NCBI RefSeq assembly: GCF_001458395.1
Contig: NZ_CYSR01000030.1
Location: 124,001-188,000 of the forward strand
Reading direction: 5' to 3'
From: Leisingera aquaemixtae
Lineage (GTDB): Bacteria; Pseudomonadota; Alphaproteobacteria; Rhodobacterales; Rhodobacteraceae
Length of the DNA stretch: 64,000 nucleotides
Below are positions 9,324 through 17,552 of the stretch, piece after piece. The notes under the pieces were generated by a model, which was not told the origin of the DNA, searched no databases, and saw nothing but the letters and a program-made list of their open reading frames with translations. Positions within the stretch are counted from its first letter, which is position 1. Every line of letters starts with the position of its first letter. Made by a program: the position numbers and the translations under genes.

Positions 9324-9701
9324 TTACTGGGTCAGCGCATTGACGACAGCCACCGCGCCGACAATCGCCAGCGTGTCCTTGACGACCTCAAAGATCTTGT
9401 TGTCCTGGCGCACGTAGCGGTGCCCGTCGCGCGGCGGCTCCAGCCCCCAGCGGCCGTAGTCGTCCACGTAGACCCAGTCATCCCCGCGGATGCGGCCTTC
9501 ATAGCGGTCATGATTATGGTCGTGGCTGTGCTTGGAGTGGCTGTGCTTGGAGTGGTGGCGTTTCTTCACCTGGCCCGGGGCGTAATGGGCGGCGCTGTTA
9601 TTGTGGCCCGGCGCCCATTTCGGCGGCCCGGCGTGGGCGGCTGCGGGGGCAAGGGCGAGGCTGGTGGCCGCGGCGGCGGCCGTCATCAAAAACTTGTGCA
9701 T
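9324..9701 (-). CDS. Exported His-rich RcnB-like protein
   Basis: 125 residues with a signal peptide of about 24 residues (MHKFLMTAAAAATSLALA...AHA). The ATG ending at 9701 follows GGGAGAT and begins the signal sequence; the longer upstream frame is discarded. The mature N-terminus has a His/Lys/Ser cluster around residues 48-65, made by a tandem 15-bp DNA repeat. It is followed by the RcnB-type block DDWVYVDDYGRWGLEPPRDGHRYVRQDNKIFEV. Family members are periplasmic, and RcnB of E. coli takes part in nickel/cobalt homeostasis. Metal binding here is inferred from histidine content. The C-terminal stretch DTLAIVGAVAVVNAL is hydrophobic. Confidence 0.75.
   Translation of the reverse strand: MHKFLMTAAAAATSLALAPAAAHAGPPKWAPGHNNSAAHYAPGQVKKRHHSKHSHSKHSHDHNHDRYEGRIRGDDWVYVDDYGRWGLEPPRDGHRYVRQDNKIFEVVKDTLAIVGAVAVVNALTQ
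9522..9551. repeat. Two perfect tandem 15-bp units in the RcnB-like gene
   Basis: The unit GTGGCTGTGCTTGGA occurs twice head to tail (9522-9536 and 9537-9551). Read on the minus strand it encodes the Ser-Lys-His-Ser-His type repeats. Copy-number change would lengthen or shorten the His cluster in frame. Confidence 0.9.
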
Positions 9702-9945
9702 TGGCGGATCTCCCGTGATCTCTGCGCTTGCAGACCAGATGGGCAAAGCGGGCGGAAAAGGCAAATCGGCTGCGCCGGAATGTGCCGTCGGCAGAGCAAA
9801 ACCGGCGGAGCGGCGCCGGTTCCTGGGTCCGTGCAGGTTCCTGATTTCTGTGGCATTTCTGCAAGGAAGCTGCGGCAGGCCGCATGAGCGGTGCACGGGC
9901 GGTGCACAGGGGGTGCACGCATGTCACCCCCGGTCATCGGCTGGC

Positions 9946-10491
9946 TCAGCCCTCGCCGGTGAAGCGCACCTTGCCGATATGCGGCAGGTTCCGGTTGCGC
10001 TGCGCATAGTCGATGCCATAGCCGACGACGAACTCGTCCGGGATCTCGAAACCCACCCAGTCAGAGCGAAAATCCACCTCGCGCCGCGACGGCTTGTCCA
10101 GCAGCGCAATCGACTTCAGCCGCGCCGGATTGCGGCTTTGCAGCAGGTGGGTGACGTGGTTCAGCGTGTGGCCGGTGTCGACGATATCTTCGACAACCAG
10201 CACGTCGCGCCCTTCAATCGCGCCGCGCAAGTCCTTGAGAATACGCACTTCCCGGCTGCTTTCCATCGCATCGCCATAAGAGGACGCTTCCAGGAAATCG
10301 ACCTCGATCGGCAGGTCCAGTTCCCGCACCAGATCGGCGATGAACACAAAACTGCCGCGCAAGAGGCCGACGACGACCAGCTTGTCGGTATCGCCGAACT
10401 CCTTCTGAATCTCTTCGCAAAGTTCCTCGATCCGCGCGGCAATTGCCTTGGCCGAGATCATCACATCAATGACATATGGACGCTGTGACAT
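9946..10491 (-). CDS. hpt: Hypoxanthine phosphoribosyltransferase
   Basis: Purine salvage: joins hypoxanthine (and usually guanine) to PRPP. The 181-residue protein from the ATG ending at 10491 has the PRPP-binding loop [14 protein letters not shown] near residue 100 and the family block [19 protein letters not shown] near 45-63. Its C-terminal [20 protein letters not shown] is a hallmark of HPRT. An upstream in-frame ATG would add 16 residues unlike the family and is rejected. It is divergent from ratA with 74 bp between start codons. Confidence 0.93.
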   Translation of the reverse strand: MSQRPYVIDVMISAKAIAARIEELCEEIQKEFGDTDKLVVVGLLRGSFVFIADLVRELDLPIEVDFLEASSYGDAMESSREVRILKDLRGAIEGRDVLVVEDIVDTGHTLNHVTHLLQSRNPARLKSIALLDKPSRREVDFRSDWVGFEIPDEFVVGYGIDYAQRNRNLPHIGKVRFTGEG

Positions 10492-10565
10492 GGCTGCCCC
10501 CTTGAATTTCCCGCGCGTACATAGGACATGACGCGTCACAATTGTAGCAGAAAATCAGCGGACAG

Positions 10566-11012
10566 ATGCCCACACACTCGGAAACCCGCCAGATGCCCTA
10601 TTCGGCGCAGCAGATGTACGATCTCGTGGCTGATGTCGCGCAATACCCCCAGTTCCTGCCCTGGTGCGCTGCCGCCCGCATCCGCAGCCGCGCGCCGCTG
10701 GGCGAGGCGGAGGTGATGGAGGCGGATCTGGTGATCTCCTTCAAGGTCTTCCGCGAACGCTTTGGCAGCCGGGTGACTTTATATCCCGGCGAGAAAAAGA
10801 TCGACACGGAGTATCTGGACGGCCCGTTCCGCTACATGAAATCGAACTGGTCCTTTGCACCGCGCGAGGACGGCACCTGCGACGTGTCCTTCTTTGTCGA
10901 TTTCGAATTCAAGAACGCGGTTCTGCAAGGCATCATCGGGGTGGTCTTCAACGAGGCGATGCAGCGCATCGTGCGCGCCTTCGAGCGCCGCGCGGCGGAG
11001 CTGTACCGCTAG
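10566..11012 (+). CDS. RatA/Coq10 family (START-like) protein
   Basis: A 148-residue SRPBCC/START-fold protein. The conserved opening PYSAQQMYDLVADVAQYPQFLPWC and the end FNEAMQRIVRAFERRAAELY match the RatA/COQ10 group. Eukaryotic COQ10 and bacterial relatives bind ubiquinone and support respiration. The RatA name comes from reported inhibition of ribosome subunit association in E. coli, so annotation as a toxin is not well founded without an antitoxin, and none is adjacent here. I favour a quinone-binding role. Confidence 0.85.
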   Translation: MPTHSETRQMPYSAQQMYDLVADVAQYPQFLPWCAAARIRSRAPLGEAEVMEADLVISFKVFRERFGSRVTLYPGEKKIDTEYLDGPFRYMKSNWSFAPREDGTCDVSFFVDFEFKNAVLQGIIGVVFNEAMQRIVRAFERRAAELYR

Positions 11013-11106
11013 GGGGCCGAGGGACAGAAACCTGTTGACCTCATGCGGGCTTCAAGCGGTATCCCCGGGTGAAACCATCAAACCCCACGGAAGGAACACC
11101 CCTGAA

Positions 11107-11748
11107 ATGGAGCAGGAATTCTGGCAAGCGCGCTGGCGGGAGAACCGGACAGGCTTTCATGAGGCAGCCCCCAATTCCTTGCTGACGAGGCATTTCCCGG
11201 CGCTTGGCCTGACGGCGGGACAGTCCGTCTTTGTGCCGCTCTGCGGCAAGGCGCTGGATCTGGACTGGCTTTGCGCGCAGGGGCTGCGCGTGACCGGTGT
11301 GGAGTTCAATGAAGGCGCGGTGGAAGAGGTGTTTGCCCGCCAAGGGCTGACGCCGGAAATCACCCGCGCGCAGGGTCTTATCCGCTATCAGGCCGGGGAT
11401 CTGACGCTTTTTGCCGGTGATTTCTTTGCCGTGGCCGCGGCGCATCTTGGTGCGGTCGATGCGGTCTATGACCGGGCCGCGCTGGTGGCGGTGATGCCTG
11501 AGGAGCGCGCGAAGTATGCCGCGCATCTGAACCGGATCACCGGCACGGCGAAACAGCTGCTGATCGCCTTCAGCTATGACCAGTCGCTGATGGACGGGCC
11601 GCCGTTTTCGGTGCCGGGCCAGGCGGTCGAGGCGCTTTACCGGGACACCCACAGGGTCACGCTGGCGCAGGAGCGTGCAGCGGACGGCCGGATCGGCAAA
11701 CTCTGCAATGCGCAGGAGCAGGCCTGGCTGCTGACGCCCTTGTCCTGA
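11107..11748 (+). CDS. tpm: Thiopurine S-methyltransferase family protein
   Basis: A 213-residue SAM-dependent methyltransferase. The start MEQEFWQARWRENRTGFHE and the VPLCGKALDLDWL segment are diagnostic of the TPMT family. The SAM site continues through VTGVEFNEGAVEEVF and the acidic DAVYDRAALVA. Bacterial members methylate thiopurines and some act on selenium and tellurium oxyanions; the natural substrate here is unknown. The ATG at 11107 follows GGAAGG. It converges with amt and shares a hairpin between the two genes. Confidence 0.9.
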   Translation: MEQEFWQARWRENRTGFHEAAPNSLLTRHFPALGLTAGQSVFVPLCGKALDLDWLCAQGLRVTGVEFNEGAVEEVFARQGLTPEITRAQGLIRYQAGDLTLFAGDFFAVAAAHLGAVDAVYDRAALVAVMPEERAKYAAHLNRITGTAKQLLIAFSYDQSLMDGPPFSVPGQAVEALYRDTHRVTLAQERAADGRIGKLCNAQEQAWLLTPLS

Positions 11749-11770
11749 AACCGGCTTGCCCGGAAACGGA

Positions 11771-11793
11771 AAACGGGTCCCCGAAGGGACCCG
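11771..11793 (-). terminator. Terminator hairpin between tpm and amt
   Basis: An 8-bp perfect stem (CGGGTCCC/GGGACCCG) with a CGAA tetraloop. On the minus strand the 3' side reads TTTTCCGTTTCC, so it best serves amt; the plus side lacks a T run. Confidence 0.65.
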
Positions 11794-11850
11794 CCCGGTG
11801 CGAAAAATTGCACCTTCTGCCGTGAGTGGCGGCATCCGCCATGGCCGGGG

Positions 11851-13032
11851 TCAGCTGTTCATGTCGTATGCGCGCTCACCGTGTACGGACAGATCGAGGC
11901 CGTTGGTCTCGCTTTCAAGATCCACGCGCAGGGATGTGATCGCGGCGGAGACTTTCACCAGCACGATGGTCACGACCACGGTGAAGATCCCGACGATCAC
12001 CAGCGCGCCCAGTTGCGCAGCCCAGGCACCGGCGCCGAAGACGGCGATCATGATGGTGCCGAAGATGCCGCCGACGCCGTGCACGGCAAAGACGTCCAGC
12101 GTGTCGTCGATCTGCATCCTGTTGCGGATCAGGTTGACCATCTCCTGGCACAGCACGCCGGCAACCGCCCCGATGATCAGCGCCTCCACCGGGCCGACAA
12201 AGCCGGAGGCCGGAGTGATCGAGGCGAGGCCTGCAATGGTGCCGGTCACCATGCCGACCAGGGAGGCCTTGCCGTATTTGATCTTTTCCCACAGCGCCCA
12301 GCTGAGCGAGGCCGTAGCGGCAGAGAGATGGGTCACGGTCAGCGCCATCGCCGCACCGCCGTCGGCGGCCAGCTGCGAGCCGCCGTTGAAGCCGAACCAG
12401 CCGACCCACAGCATTGCGGCGCCGATCATCACATAGCCGGGGTTGTGCGGCGGGATGGTGCGGTTTTTGCGCGGGCCCAGAAAGAAGGCGATGATCAGTG
12501 CGGCCAGACCTGCGGTCTCATGCACCACGATGCCGCCGGCAAAGTCCCTGACGCCGGTGTCGCCGAAGATGCCGCCATCGGCCAGAAAGCCGCCGCCCCA
12601 GATCCAATGCACCACCGGAGCGTAGCACAGAAGCATCCAAAGGCCGGAGAACACGAGCACAAAGCCGAAGCCCACACGCTCCACATAGGCGCCGACGATC
12701 AGCGCGGGCGTGATGATGGCGAATGTCATCTGGAAGGCAAAAAACAGAACCTCGGGCAGGGTGCCCGACAGGCTGTCGGCGGTGACGCCGTTCAGGAACA
12801 TCTTGTCCAGCCCGCCCCAGAGGCCGCTGGTGCCGCTTCCGAAGGCAATGGTGTAGCCGAAGGCCAGCCACAGAACGCTCATCAAACAGGCAATGGCATA
12901 GCAGTGCATGAAGACGCTGAGCACATTGCGGGCACGCACAAGGCCGCCGTAAAACAGGGCCAGCCCTGGCAGTGTCATGAAGAGGACCAGGGCCGTGGCC
13001 ACAATGATCCATGCGGTATCCGCTCCGTTCAT
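11851..13032 (-). CDS. amt: Ammonium transporter (Amt)
   Basis: An inner-membrane trimeric ammonium channel of 393 residues with about 11 helices. The start is the ATG ending at 13032 (MNGADTAWIIVATALVLFMTLPGLALFYGGLVR), placing the first helix at the N-terminus. The twin-histidine pore is represented by VVHETAGLAALI (first His) and VHGVGGIFGTI (second His). No glnK lies beside it, unlike the common glnK-amtB pair. The 139 bp upstream has strong dyad structure. It may belong to the same nitrogen response as ntrBC about 2.5 kb away, but no NtrC site could be confirmed. Confidence 0.93.
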   Translation of the reverse strand: MNGADTAWIIVATALVLFMTLPGLALFYGGLVRARNVLSVFMHCYAIACLMSVLWLAFGYTIAFGSGTSGLWGGLDKMFLNGVTADSLSGTLPEVLFFAFQMTFAIITPALIVGAYVERVGFGFVLVFSGLWMLLCYAPVVHWIWGGGFLADGGIFGDTGVRDFAGGIVVHETAGLAALIIAFFLGPRKNRTIPPHNPGYVMIGAAMLWVGWFGFNGGSQLAADGGAAMALTVTHLSAATASLSWALWEKIKYGKASLVGMVTGTIAGLASITPASGFVGPVEALIIGAVAGVLCQEMVNLIRNRMQIDDTLDVFAVHGVGGIFGTIMIAVFGAGAWAAQLGALVIVGIFTVVVTIVLVKVSAAITSLRVDLESETNGLDLSVHGERAYDMNS

Positions 13033-13171
13033 CCGATTGTTCCTTCCCCTCAAAAACCGGTGGGATCAGGAGAAAGCGGAAAGCCCGCGCAGAAAAAAGC
13101 GGCAGGGGTGCGCAGCGCGCACAAAAACGGGGCTTTTTTGCAAGTGCTGAAAAATTGAGCGCCGCAGCGGG

Positions 13172-13663
13172 TCAGCTGCCCGTTTCGCGTTCGATTTGGG
13201 AAATGGCCTGCGCCAGCAGCTCCAGCGCGCGGTCGCGGGCCGCGGTGCGGACTTTGTCCCGCCCGATGGCGCCGAATTCCACCGTCTCGGTGATAGTCTT
13301 TTGGCGGTCGCGCGCGAGGCCGAAGCAGACGCGGCCCTCCGGTTTGAACTCGGAGCCCCCGGGGCCTGCGATGCCGGTGACGGAGACGGCAATCGTTACG
13401 CCTGCGTTCCGCACGGCACCTTCGGCCATCTCTGCGGCGACCTCTTCGCTCACCGCGCCCACCGCATCCAGGGTTTCTGCCCTGACACCCAGCATCTGCA
13501 TCTTGGCGGCGTTTGAGTAGGTGACAAACCCCCGGTCCACCACCGCGGAGGATCCGGGGATATCCGTCAGCGCCGCGGCAATCATGCCGCCGGTGCAGCT
13601 TTCGGCGGTGGCGATGGTGATGCCAGCGGCAGTGGCGCGGCGGATGAGCTCGGCGGTGTCCAT
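13172..13663 (-). CDS. pncC: CinA family nicotinamide-nucleotide amidase
   Basis: A 163-residue protein equal to the C-terminal amidase domain of CinA. It deamidates nicotinamide mononucleotide to nicotinate mononucleotide in NAD recycling. The motif ATAESCTGGMIAAALTDIPGSS near residues 17-38 and the SVTGIAGPGG loop near 115 define the family. The competence-damage N-terminal domain is absent, as in E. coli PncC. It is the third gene of the ispDF-pgpA-cinA cluster, starting 2 bp after the pgpA stop. Confidence 0.88.
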   Translation of the reverse strand: MDTAELIRRATAAGITIATAESCTGGMIAAALTDIPGSSAVVDRGFVTYSNAAKMQMLGVRAETLDAVGAVSEEVAAEMAEGAVRNAGVTIAVSVTGIAGPGGSEFKPEGRVCFGLARDRQKTITETVEFGAIGRDKVRTAARDRALELLAQAISQIERETGS

Positions 13664-13665
13664 GC

Positions 13666-14172
13666 TTACATCCCTAGAACACCGTGGGACAGGAAGGCCA
13701 GCGCAACAACGCCGATGGCGGCAAGGATGCCTGCGATCACGTCATCCATCATCACGCCGGTGGCGCCTTTTTGGCGGTCGGCCCAGCCGACCGGGCCGGG
13801 CTTCCAGACGTCGAACAGGCGGAACAGCACAAAGGCGGCAATCCAGCCCGGCCACAGGGCGGTGATCTCGATATCATGCGCCCAGGCCGGATAAGAGACA
13901 GCCCAGAGCGCGGTGAACTGGCCTGCGACCTCGTCCAGAACAAATTCCGAGGGGTCCATGTTCTCGCGGTTGCGGGTCATCGCCTCCGCCGCCCAGACGC
14001 CGACGATCATGCAGACCACAGTCGCCAGCGCCAGAAGGAGAAACCCGCCCATCTGATGCAGTGCGTAGGCCATGGGAAGCGCGGCGAGGGAGCCCCAGGT
14101 GCCGGGGGCCGGGCGCAGGTAACCGATGCCGCCGACGGTGCCGATCAGGAAAGCCAGACGCGATGTCTTCAT
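13666..14172 (-). CDS. pgpA: Phosphatidylglycerophosphatase A
   Basis: Removes phosphate from phosphatidylglycerol phosphate at the inner membrane, giving phosphatidylglycerol. The 168-residue protein has the PgpA landmarks [20 protein letters not shown] near residue 15, the catalytic-region acidic motif [17 protein letters not shown] near 75, and the late [25 protein letters not shown] block. Membrane helices are clear. Its ATG overlaps the ispDF stop (ATGA), showing translational coupling. Confidence 0.93.
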   Translation of the reverse strand: MKTSRLAFLIGTVGGIGYLRPAPGTWGSLAALPMAYALHQMGGFLLLALATVVCMIVGVWAAEAMTRNRENMDPSEFVLDEVAGQFTALWAVSYPAWAHDIEITALWPGWIAAFVLFRLFDVWKPGPVGWADRQKGATGVMMDDVIAGILAAIGVVALAFLSHGVLGM

Positions 14173-15305
14173 GTCTTCACCAGAGCTGCAGTGGCGATGG
14201 CGGCGATGCCTTCGCCGCGGCCGGTAAAGCCGAGGCGTTCGGAGGTCGTGGCCTTGATCGAAACACGGTCCGCGCTGATCCCGAGGATTTCTGCCATGAC
14301 GGCGCGCATCTTGGCCGCATGCGGGCCGACCTTGGGGTATTCGCAGACCAGGGTGCAGTCGACGTTGGAGAGGGTGAAGCCCATCTCGCGGGCCAGATTG
14401 GCGGCGTGGCGCAGGAAGATTTCGCTGGCGGCGCCCTTCCACTGCGGGTCAGAGGGCGGGAAGTGCTGGCCGATGTCGCCCTGCGCCAGCGCGCCATAGA
14501 TGGCGTCGGTGACGGCGTGCATGCCCACATCGGCGTCGGAGTGGCCTTGCAGGGTCTTTTCGTGCGGGATTTCGACACCGCAGAGGATCACGCTGTCACC
14601 GGGGCCGAACCGGTGCACGTCGTAGCCATTGCCAAGCCTGATATCCATGTCTGCTCCCAGTATGCGCTCCGCCCGGGCGAAGTCCTCGGGGCGGGTGATT
14701 TTGATGTTGTCGGGCTCGCCCGGAATGATGCGGACGTCAAGGCCTGCGGCGCGGGCGACCTCCACGTCATCCGCCGCGCCGCCCGGGTGGGCCAGGTGTG
14801 CGGCAAGGATCTCCTGATAGCGGAAGCCCTGCGGCGTTTGGGCTCCAAACAGGCCGCTGCGGTCCTGGGTGCCGGTCACGCTGCCCCCGGCACCGGTCCA
14901 AAGCGCATCGGTCACGGCCAGCGCCGGGGCCGCTGCAGGCCCATCGTCCAACGCGCTGATGATACTGCGGATCAGAGCGGAGCTGACACAGGGACGGGCG
15001 GCGTCGTGGATCAGCACCTTGTCCACCCCTTGTGCGTCCAAAGCCTTCAGCCCGTTCAGGACCGAGGCCGCGCGCTCGGCTCCGCCTTTGGCGAGGATCA
15101 GTGCGGGCTGGCCGGAGAAGGCCTCCCAAGCCTGTTGGTCGTCTGCCGAGAGAACCAGTACGGTAAAGTCCACGCCCGCCTTTTCAAAGGCGTCCAGCGT
15201 CCAGTCGATCACCCGGCGGCCCTTCAGCGGGCGCCATTGCTTGGGGGTGCCGCCGCCTGCGCGGGTGCCGCGTCCGGCGGCGACGATCAGGGCGGCTGTG
15301 GTCAT
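14169..15305 (-). CDS. ispDF: Bifunctional IspD/IspF (MEP pathway)
   Basis: A fusion of 2-C-methyl-D-erythritol 4-phosphate cytidylyltransferase and 2,4-cyclodiphosphate synthase, two non-consecutive steps of isoprenoid synthesis. Residues 1-215 are IspD ([21 protein letters not shown] loop; [12 protein letters not shown]). Residues 220-378 are IspF ([12 protein letters not shown], zinc-binding [25 protein letters not shown]). The fusion is typical of many alphaproteobacteria. The start is the ATG ending at 15305; the frame stays open upstream but without family similarity. It is the first gene of the ispDF-pgpA-cinA operon and divergent from dusB. Confidence 0.96.
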   Translation of the reverse strand: MTTAALIVAAGRGTRAGGGTPKQWRPLKGRRVIDWTLDAFEKAGVDFTVLVLSADDQQAWEAFSGQPALILAKGGAERAASVLNGLKALDAQGVDKVLIHDAARPCVSSALIRSIISALDDGPAAAPALAVTDALWTGAGGSVTGTQDRSGLFGAQTPQGFRYQEILAAHLAHPGGAADDVEVARAAGLDVRIIPGEPDNIKITRPEDFARAERILGADMDIRLGNGYDVHRFGPGDSVILCGVEIPHEKTLQGHSDADVGMHAVTDAIYGALAQGDIGQHFPPSDPQWKGAASEIFLRHAANLAREMGFTLSNVDCTLVCEYPKVGPHAAKMRAVMAEILGISADRVSIKATTSERLGFTGRGEGIAAIATAALVKT

Positions 15306-15375
15306 GAAGGCCTCGTTGCAAATCCGGCCTTTGTTTATGAGGTGGCGCGGAGATAGGCAATCACCTGGCGGAAAG

Positions 15376-15392
15376 TGCCTAATAATTAGGCA
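15376..15392. promoter_or_regulatory. Perfect 17-bp palindrome between ispDF and dusB-ntrBC
   Basis: TGCCTAATAATTAGGCA is a perfect dyad about 70 bp before ispDF and 95 bp before dusB. Its TGC-N11-GCA geometry equals the enteric NtrC half-site spacing. A further copy of the half-site ATTAGGCA lies at 15478-15485, immediately before the dusB start. It is a likely operator; the regulator is not established. Confidence 0.6.
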
Positions 15393-15486
15393 AATGAGGG
15401 CTGGCAGTGCCTTGCACAGGGCGGTTTCATTGCTGCATAGCAGTGACTTCGGATAAAAAAGCTTCAGTTGCACAAGGATTAGGCAG

Positions 15487-16473
15487 TTGTCCTTCACGCT
15501 TGGAACCACCTCCATGTCTCCGCCGATTGCATTGGCGCCGATGGCCGGAATCACCGACCGCCCGTTCCGGGATCTGGTCCGCTCCTTCGGGGTGGGGCTG
15601 ATGGTGAGCGAGATGGTGGCAAGCCAGGAGATGGTGCAGGCCAAGCCCGGCGTGCGGGAACGCGCGGAGCTGAGCGCCGATGCGGAAAACACCGCGGTGC
15701 AGCTTGCAGGGCGCGAGGAATACTGGATCGCCGAGGCTGCCAAGCAGGTCGCGGGGCAGGGCGCGCGGATCATCGACATCAACATGGGCTGCCCGGCCAA
15801 GAAGGTGACCAACGGCTATTCCGGCTCGGCCCTGCTGAAAACGCCCGACCACGCGCTGCGGCTGATCGAGGCTGTGGTCGGCGCGGTGGATGTGCCGGTC
15901 ACGCTGAAGACGCGGCTGGGCTGGGACGATCACTGCCTGAACGCCCCGGATGTGGCGCGCCGCGCGGCGGAGGCCGGGGTGCAGATGGTGACGATCCACG
16001 GCCGCACCCGCTGCCAGTTCTACAAGGGGTCGGCGGATTGGGCGGCGATCCGGGCCGTCAAGGACGCGGTGAACGTGCCGGTGCTGGCCAATGGCGATAT
16101 CGTGGACACGGCCTCTGCCAGGCAGGCGCTGGAGCTGTCGGGCGCCGATGGTGTGATGATCGGGCGCGGCGCCGAAGGCAAACCCTGGCTGCTGGCGGAG
16201 GTGGCGCATCATCTGTGGGGCACCCCGGCACCGGACGTCCCCGAGGGAGCGGCGCTGATTGCAATGGTTTCAGAGCATTACAAGGCGATGCTCGCGTTTT
16301 ACGGGCCGGAACTGGGCGTGCGCGTCGCGCGCAAGCATCTGGGCTGGTACATGGATGAGGCCGGGACCGGCCCGGCCATGCGCCGGGCGGTGCTGACAGA
16401 GAAAGACCCAGCAGACGTTCTGGCCCTGCTGCCGGAGGCGCTGAGCGCGCGGGATGCGGAGGCTGCCGCATGA
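15487..16473 (+). CDS. dusB: tRNA-dihydrouridine synthase DusB
   Basis: A flavoenzyme that reduces specific uridines in tRNA D-loops. The 328-residue protein shows [17 protein letters not shown] at the N-terminus, the catalytic Cys in [17 protein letters not shown] near residue 100, and the FMN phosphate region [18 protein letters not shown]. The start appears to be TTG at 15487 (AAGGA about 9 bases upstream; [18 protein letters not shown] matches family N-termini). The alternative is ATG at 15514, which trims nine residues. It overlaps ntrB by 4 bp, the dusB/nifR3-ntrBC arrangement known from Rhodobacter and rhizobia. Confidence 0.93.
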   Translation: MSFTLGTTSMSPPIALAPMAGITDRPFRDLVRSFGVGLMVSEMVASQEMVQAKPGVRERAELSADAENTAVQLAGREEYWIAEAAKQVAGQGARIIDINMGCPAKKVTNGYSGSALLKTPDHALRLIEAVVGAVDVPVTLKTRLGWDDHCLNAPDVARRAAEAGVQMVTIHGRTRCQFYKGSADWAAIRAVKDAVNVPVLANGDIVDTASARQALELSGADGVMIGRGAEGKPWLLAEVAHHLWGTPAPDVPEGAALIAMVSEHYKAMLAFYGPELGVRVARKHLGWYMDEAGTGPAMRRAVLTEKDPADVLALLPEALSARDAEAAA

Positions 16474-17549
16474 TGGACAGCGCCGCCCTCTGGGCCTCTC
16501 TGCCGGTGCCTGCGTTCCTGATCGACGCCTGGGACAAGATCGCGGATGTGAACGCGGCCGGAGAAGGATTCTTGAACACCTCCCGCAAGGCGCTGCTGGG
16601 CCAGCCGGTCTGGGACACGCTGGCGATTGACGCGCCGATCGAGGATGCCTTTGCCCGCGCCCGGGTGCAGGGCACGCCGCTGTTCGTGAACGACATCGAC
16701 GTCGGGTCCGGCAGCCGGGCGCCTTTGCAATGCGGGGTGCAGATCGCCTCGCTGCAGGGCCAGGAGGGGGTGATGCTGCTGATGGTCACCCCGCGCGAGC
16801 TGGCCGGGCGGATGACCCAGACCCATTCCGCCAAATCCGCCGCGGCCTCGGCCATCGGCATGGCGGAGATGCTGGCGCATGAGATCAAGAACCCGCTGGC
16901 GGGGATCACAGGGGCGGCGCAGCTTCTCAGCATGGGGCTGGGACCGGAGGATCTGGAGCTGACCGACCTGATCGTCAGCGAAAGCCGCCGTATCGTGAAG
17001 CTTCTGGAGCAGGTGGAGCAGTTCGGCAACCTGACAGAACCGGAGTTCAAGCCGGTGAACCTGCATGACGTGCTGGACCGGGCGCGCCGCTCGGCGCTGC
17101 TGGGCTTCGGGGCGCATATGACCATCACCGAAGGTTATGACCCGTCGCTGCCGATGGCCTGGGGCGATGCGGACCAGCTTTTGCAGGTGGTGCTGAACCT
17201 GCTGAAGAACGCCTCGGAAGCGGCTGATCCCAAGGGCGGGCATATCCGCATCCGCACCTTTTACGAACATTCCTTCCGGCTGCGCCGCAGTGACGGAACC
17301 GGCAAGCTGCTGCCCTTGCAGATCGAGATCATCGACGACGGGCCGGGGCTGCCGGAGAATATCAAGGATGACATCTTCGACCCGTTTGTGTCGGGCCGGG
17401 AGAATGGGACCGGGCTGGGTCTTGCTTTGGTGAGCAAGATCGTCTCGGAGCATAATGGCTGGATCTCGGTAAGCTCGGTTCCCGGGCGCACGGTGTTCCG
17501 GCTGTCGCTGTCGCGCGTGCCGCGTGACGCAAAACCTCAGGAGAGCTGA
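16470..17549 (+). CDS. ntrB: Nitrogen regulation sensor kinase NtrB
   Basis: A soluble histidine kinase/phosphatase of 359 residues that senses nitrogen status through PII proteins and phosphorylates NtrC. A PAS-like domain covers residues 1-115. The phospho-acceptor is His137 in the H-box LAHEIKNPLAGI. The ATPase has the N box (LNLLKNASEAA), G1 (IDDGPGLPENI) and G2 (GTGLGLALVSKIV). The start overlaps the dusB stop (ATGA) and ntrC begins 3 bp after its stop, so the three form one operon. Confidence 0.95.
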   Translation: MMDSAALWASLPVPAFLIDAWDKIADVNAAGEGFLNTSRKALLGQPVWDTLAIDAPIEDAFARARVQGTPLFVNDIDVGSGSRAPLQCGVQIASLQGQEGVMLLMVTPRELAGRMTQTHSAKSAAASAIGMAEMLAHEIKNPLAGITGAAQLLSMGLGPEDLELTDLIVSESRRIVKLLEQVEQFGNLTEPEFKPVNLHDVLDRARRSALLGFGAHMTITEGYDPSLPMAWGDADQLLQVVLNLLKNASEAADPKGGHIRIRTFYEHSFRLRRSDGTGKLLPLQIEIIDDGPGLPENIKDDIFDPFVSGRENGTGLGLALVSKIVSEHNGWISVSSVPGRTVFRLSLSRVPRDAKPQES

Positions 17550-17552
17550 TTC

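Noticed and set aside
10566-11012. RatA as a type II toxin-antitoxin toxin
   Set aside because: No antitoxin-like partner gene lies next to it; hpt is on the opposite strand. The START/COQ10-like fold fits a quinone-binding role better.
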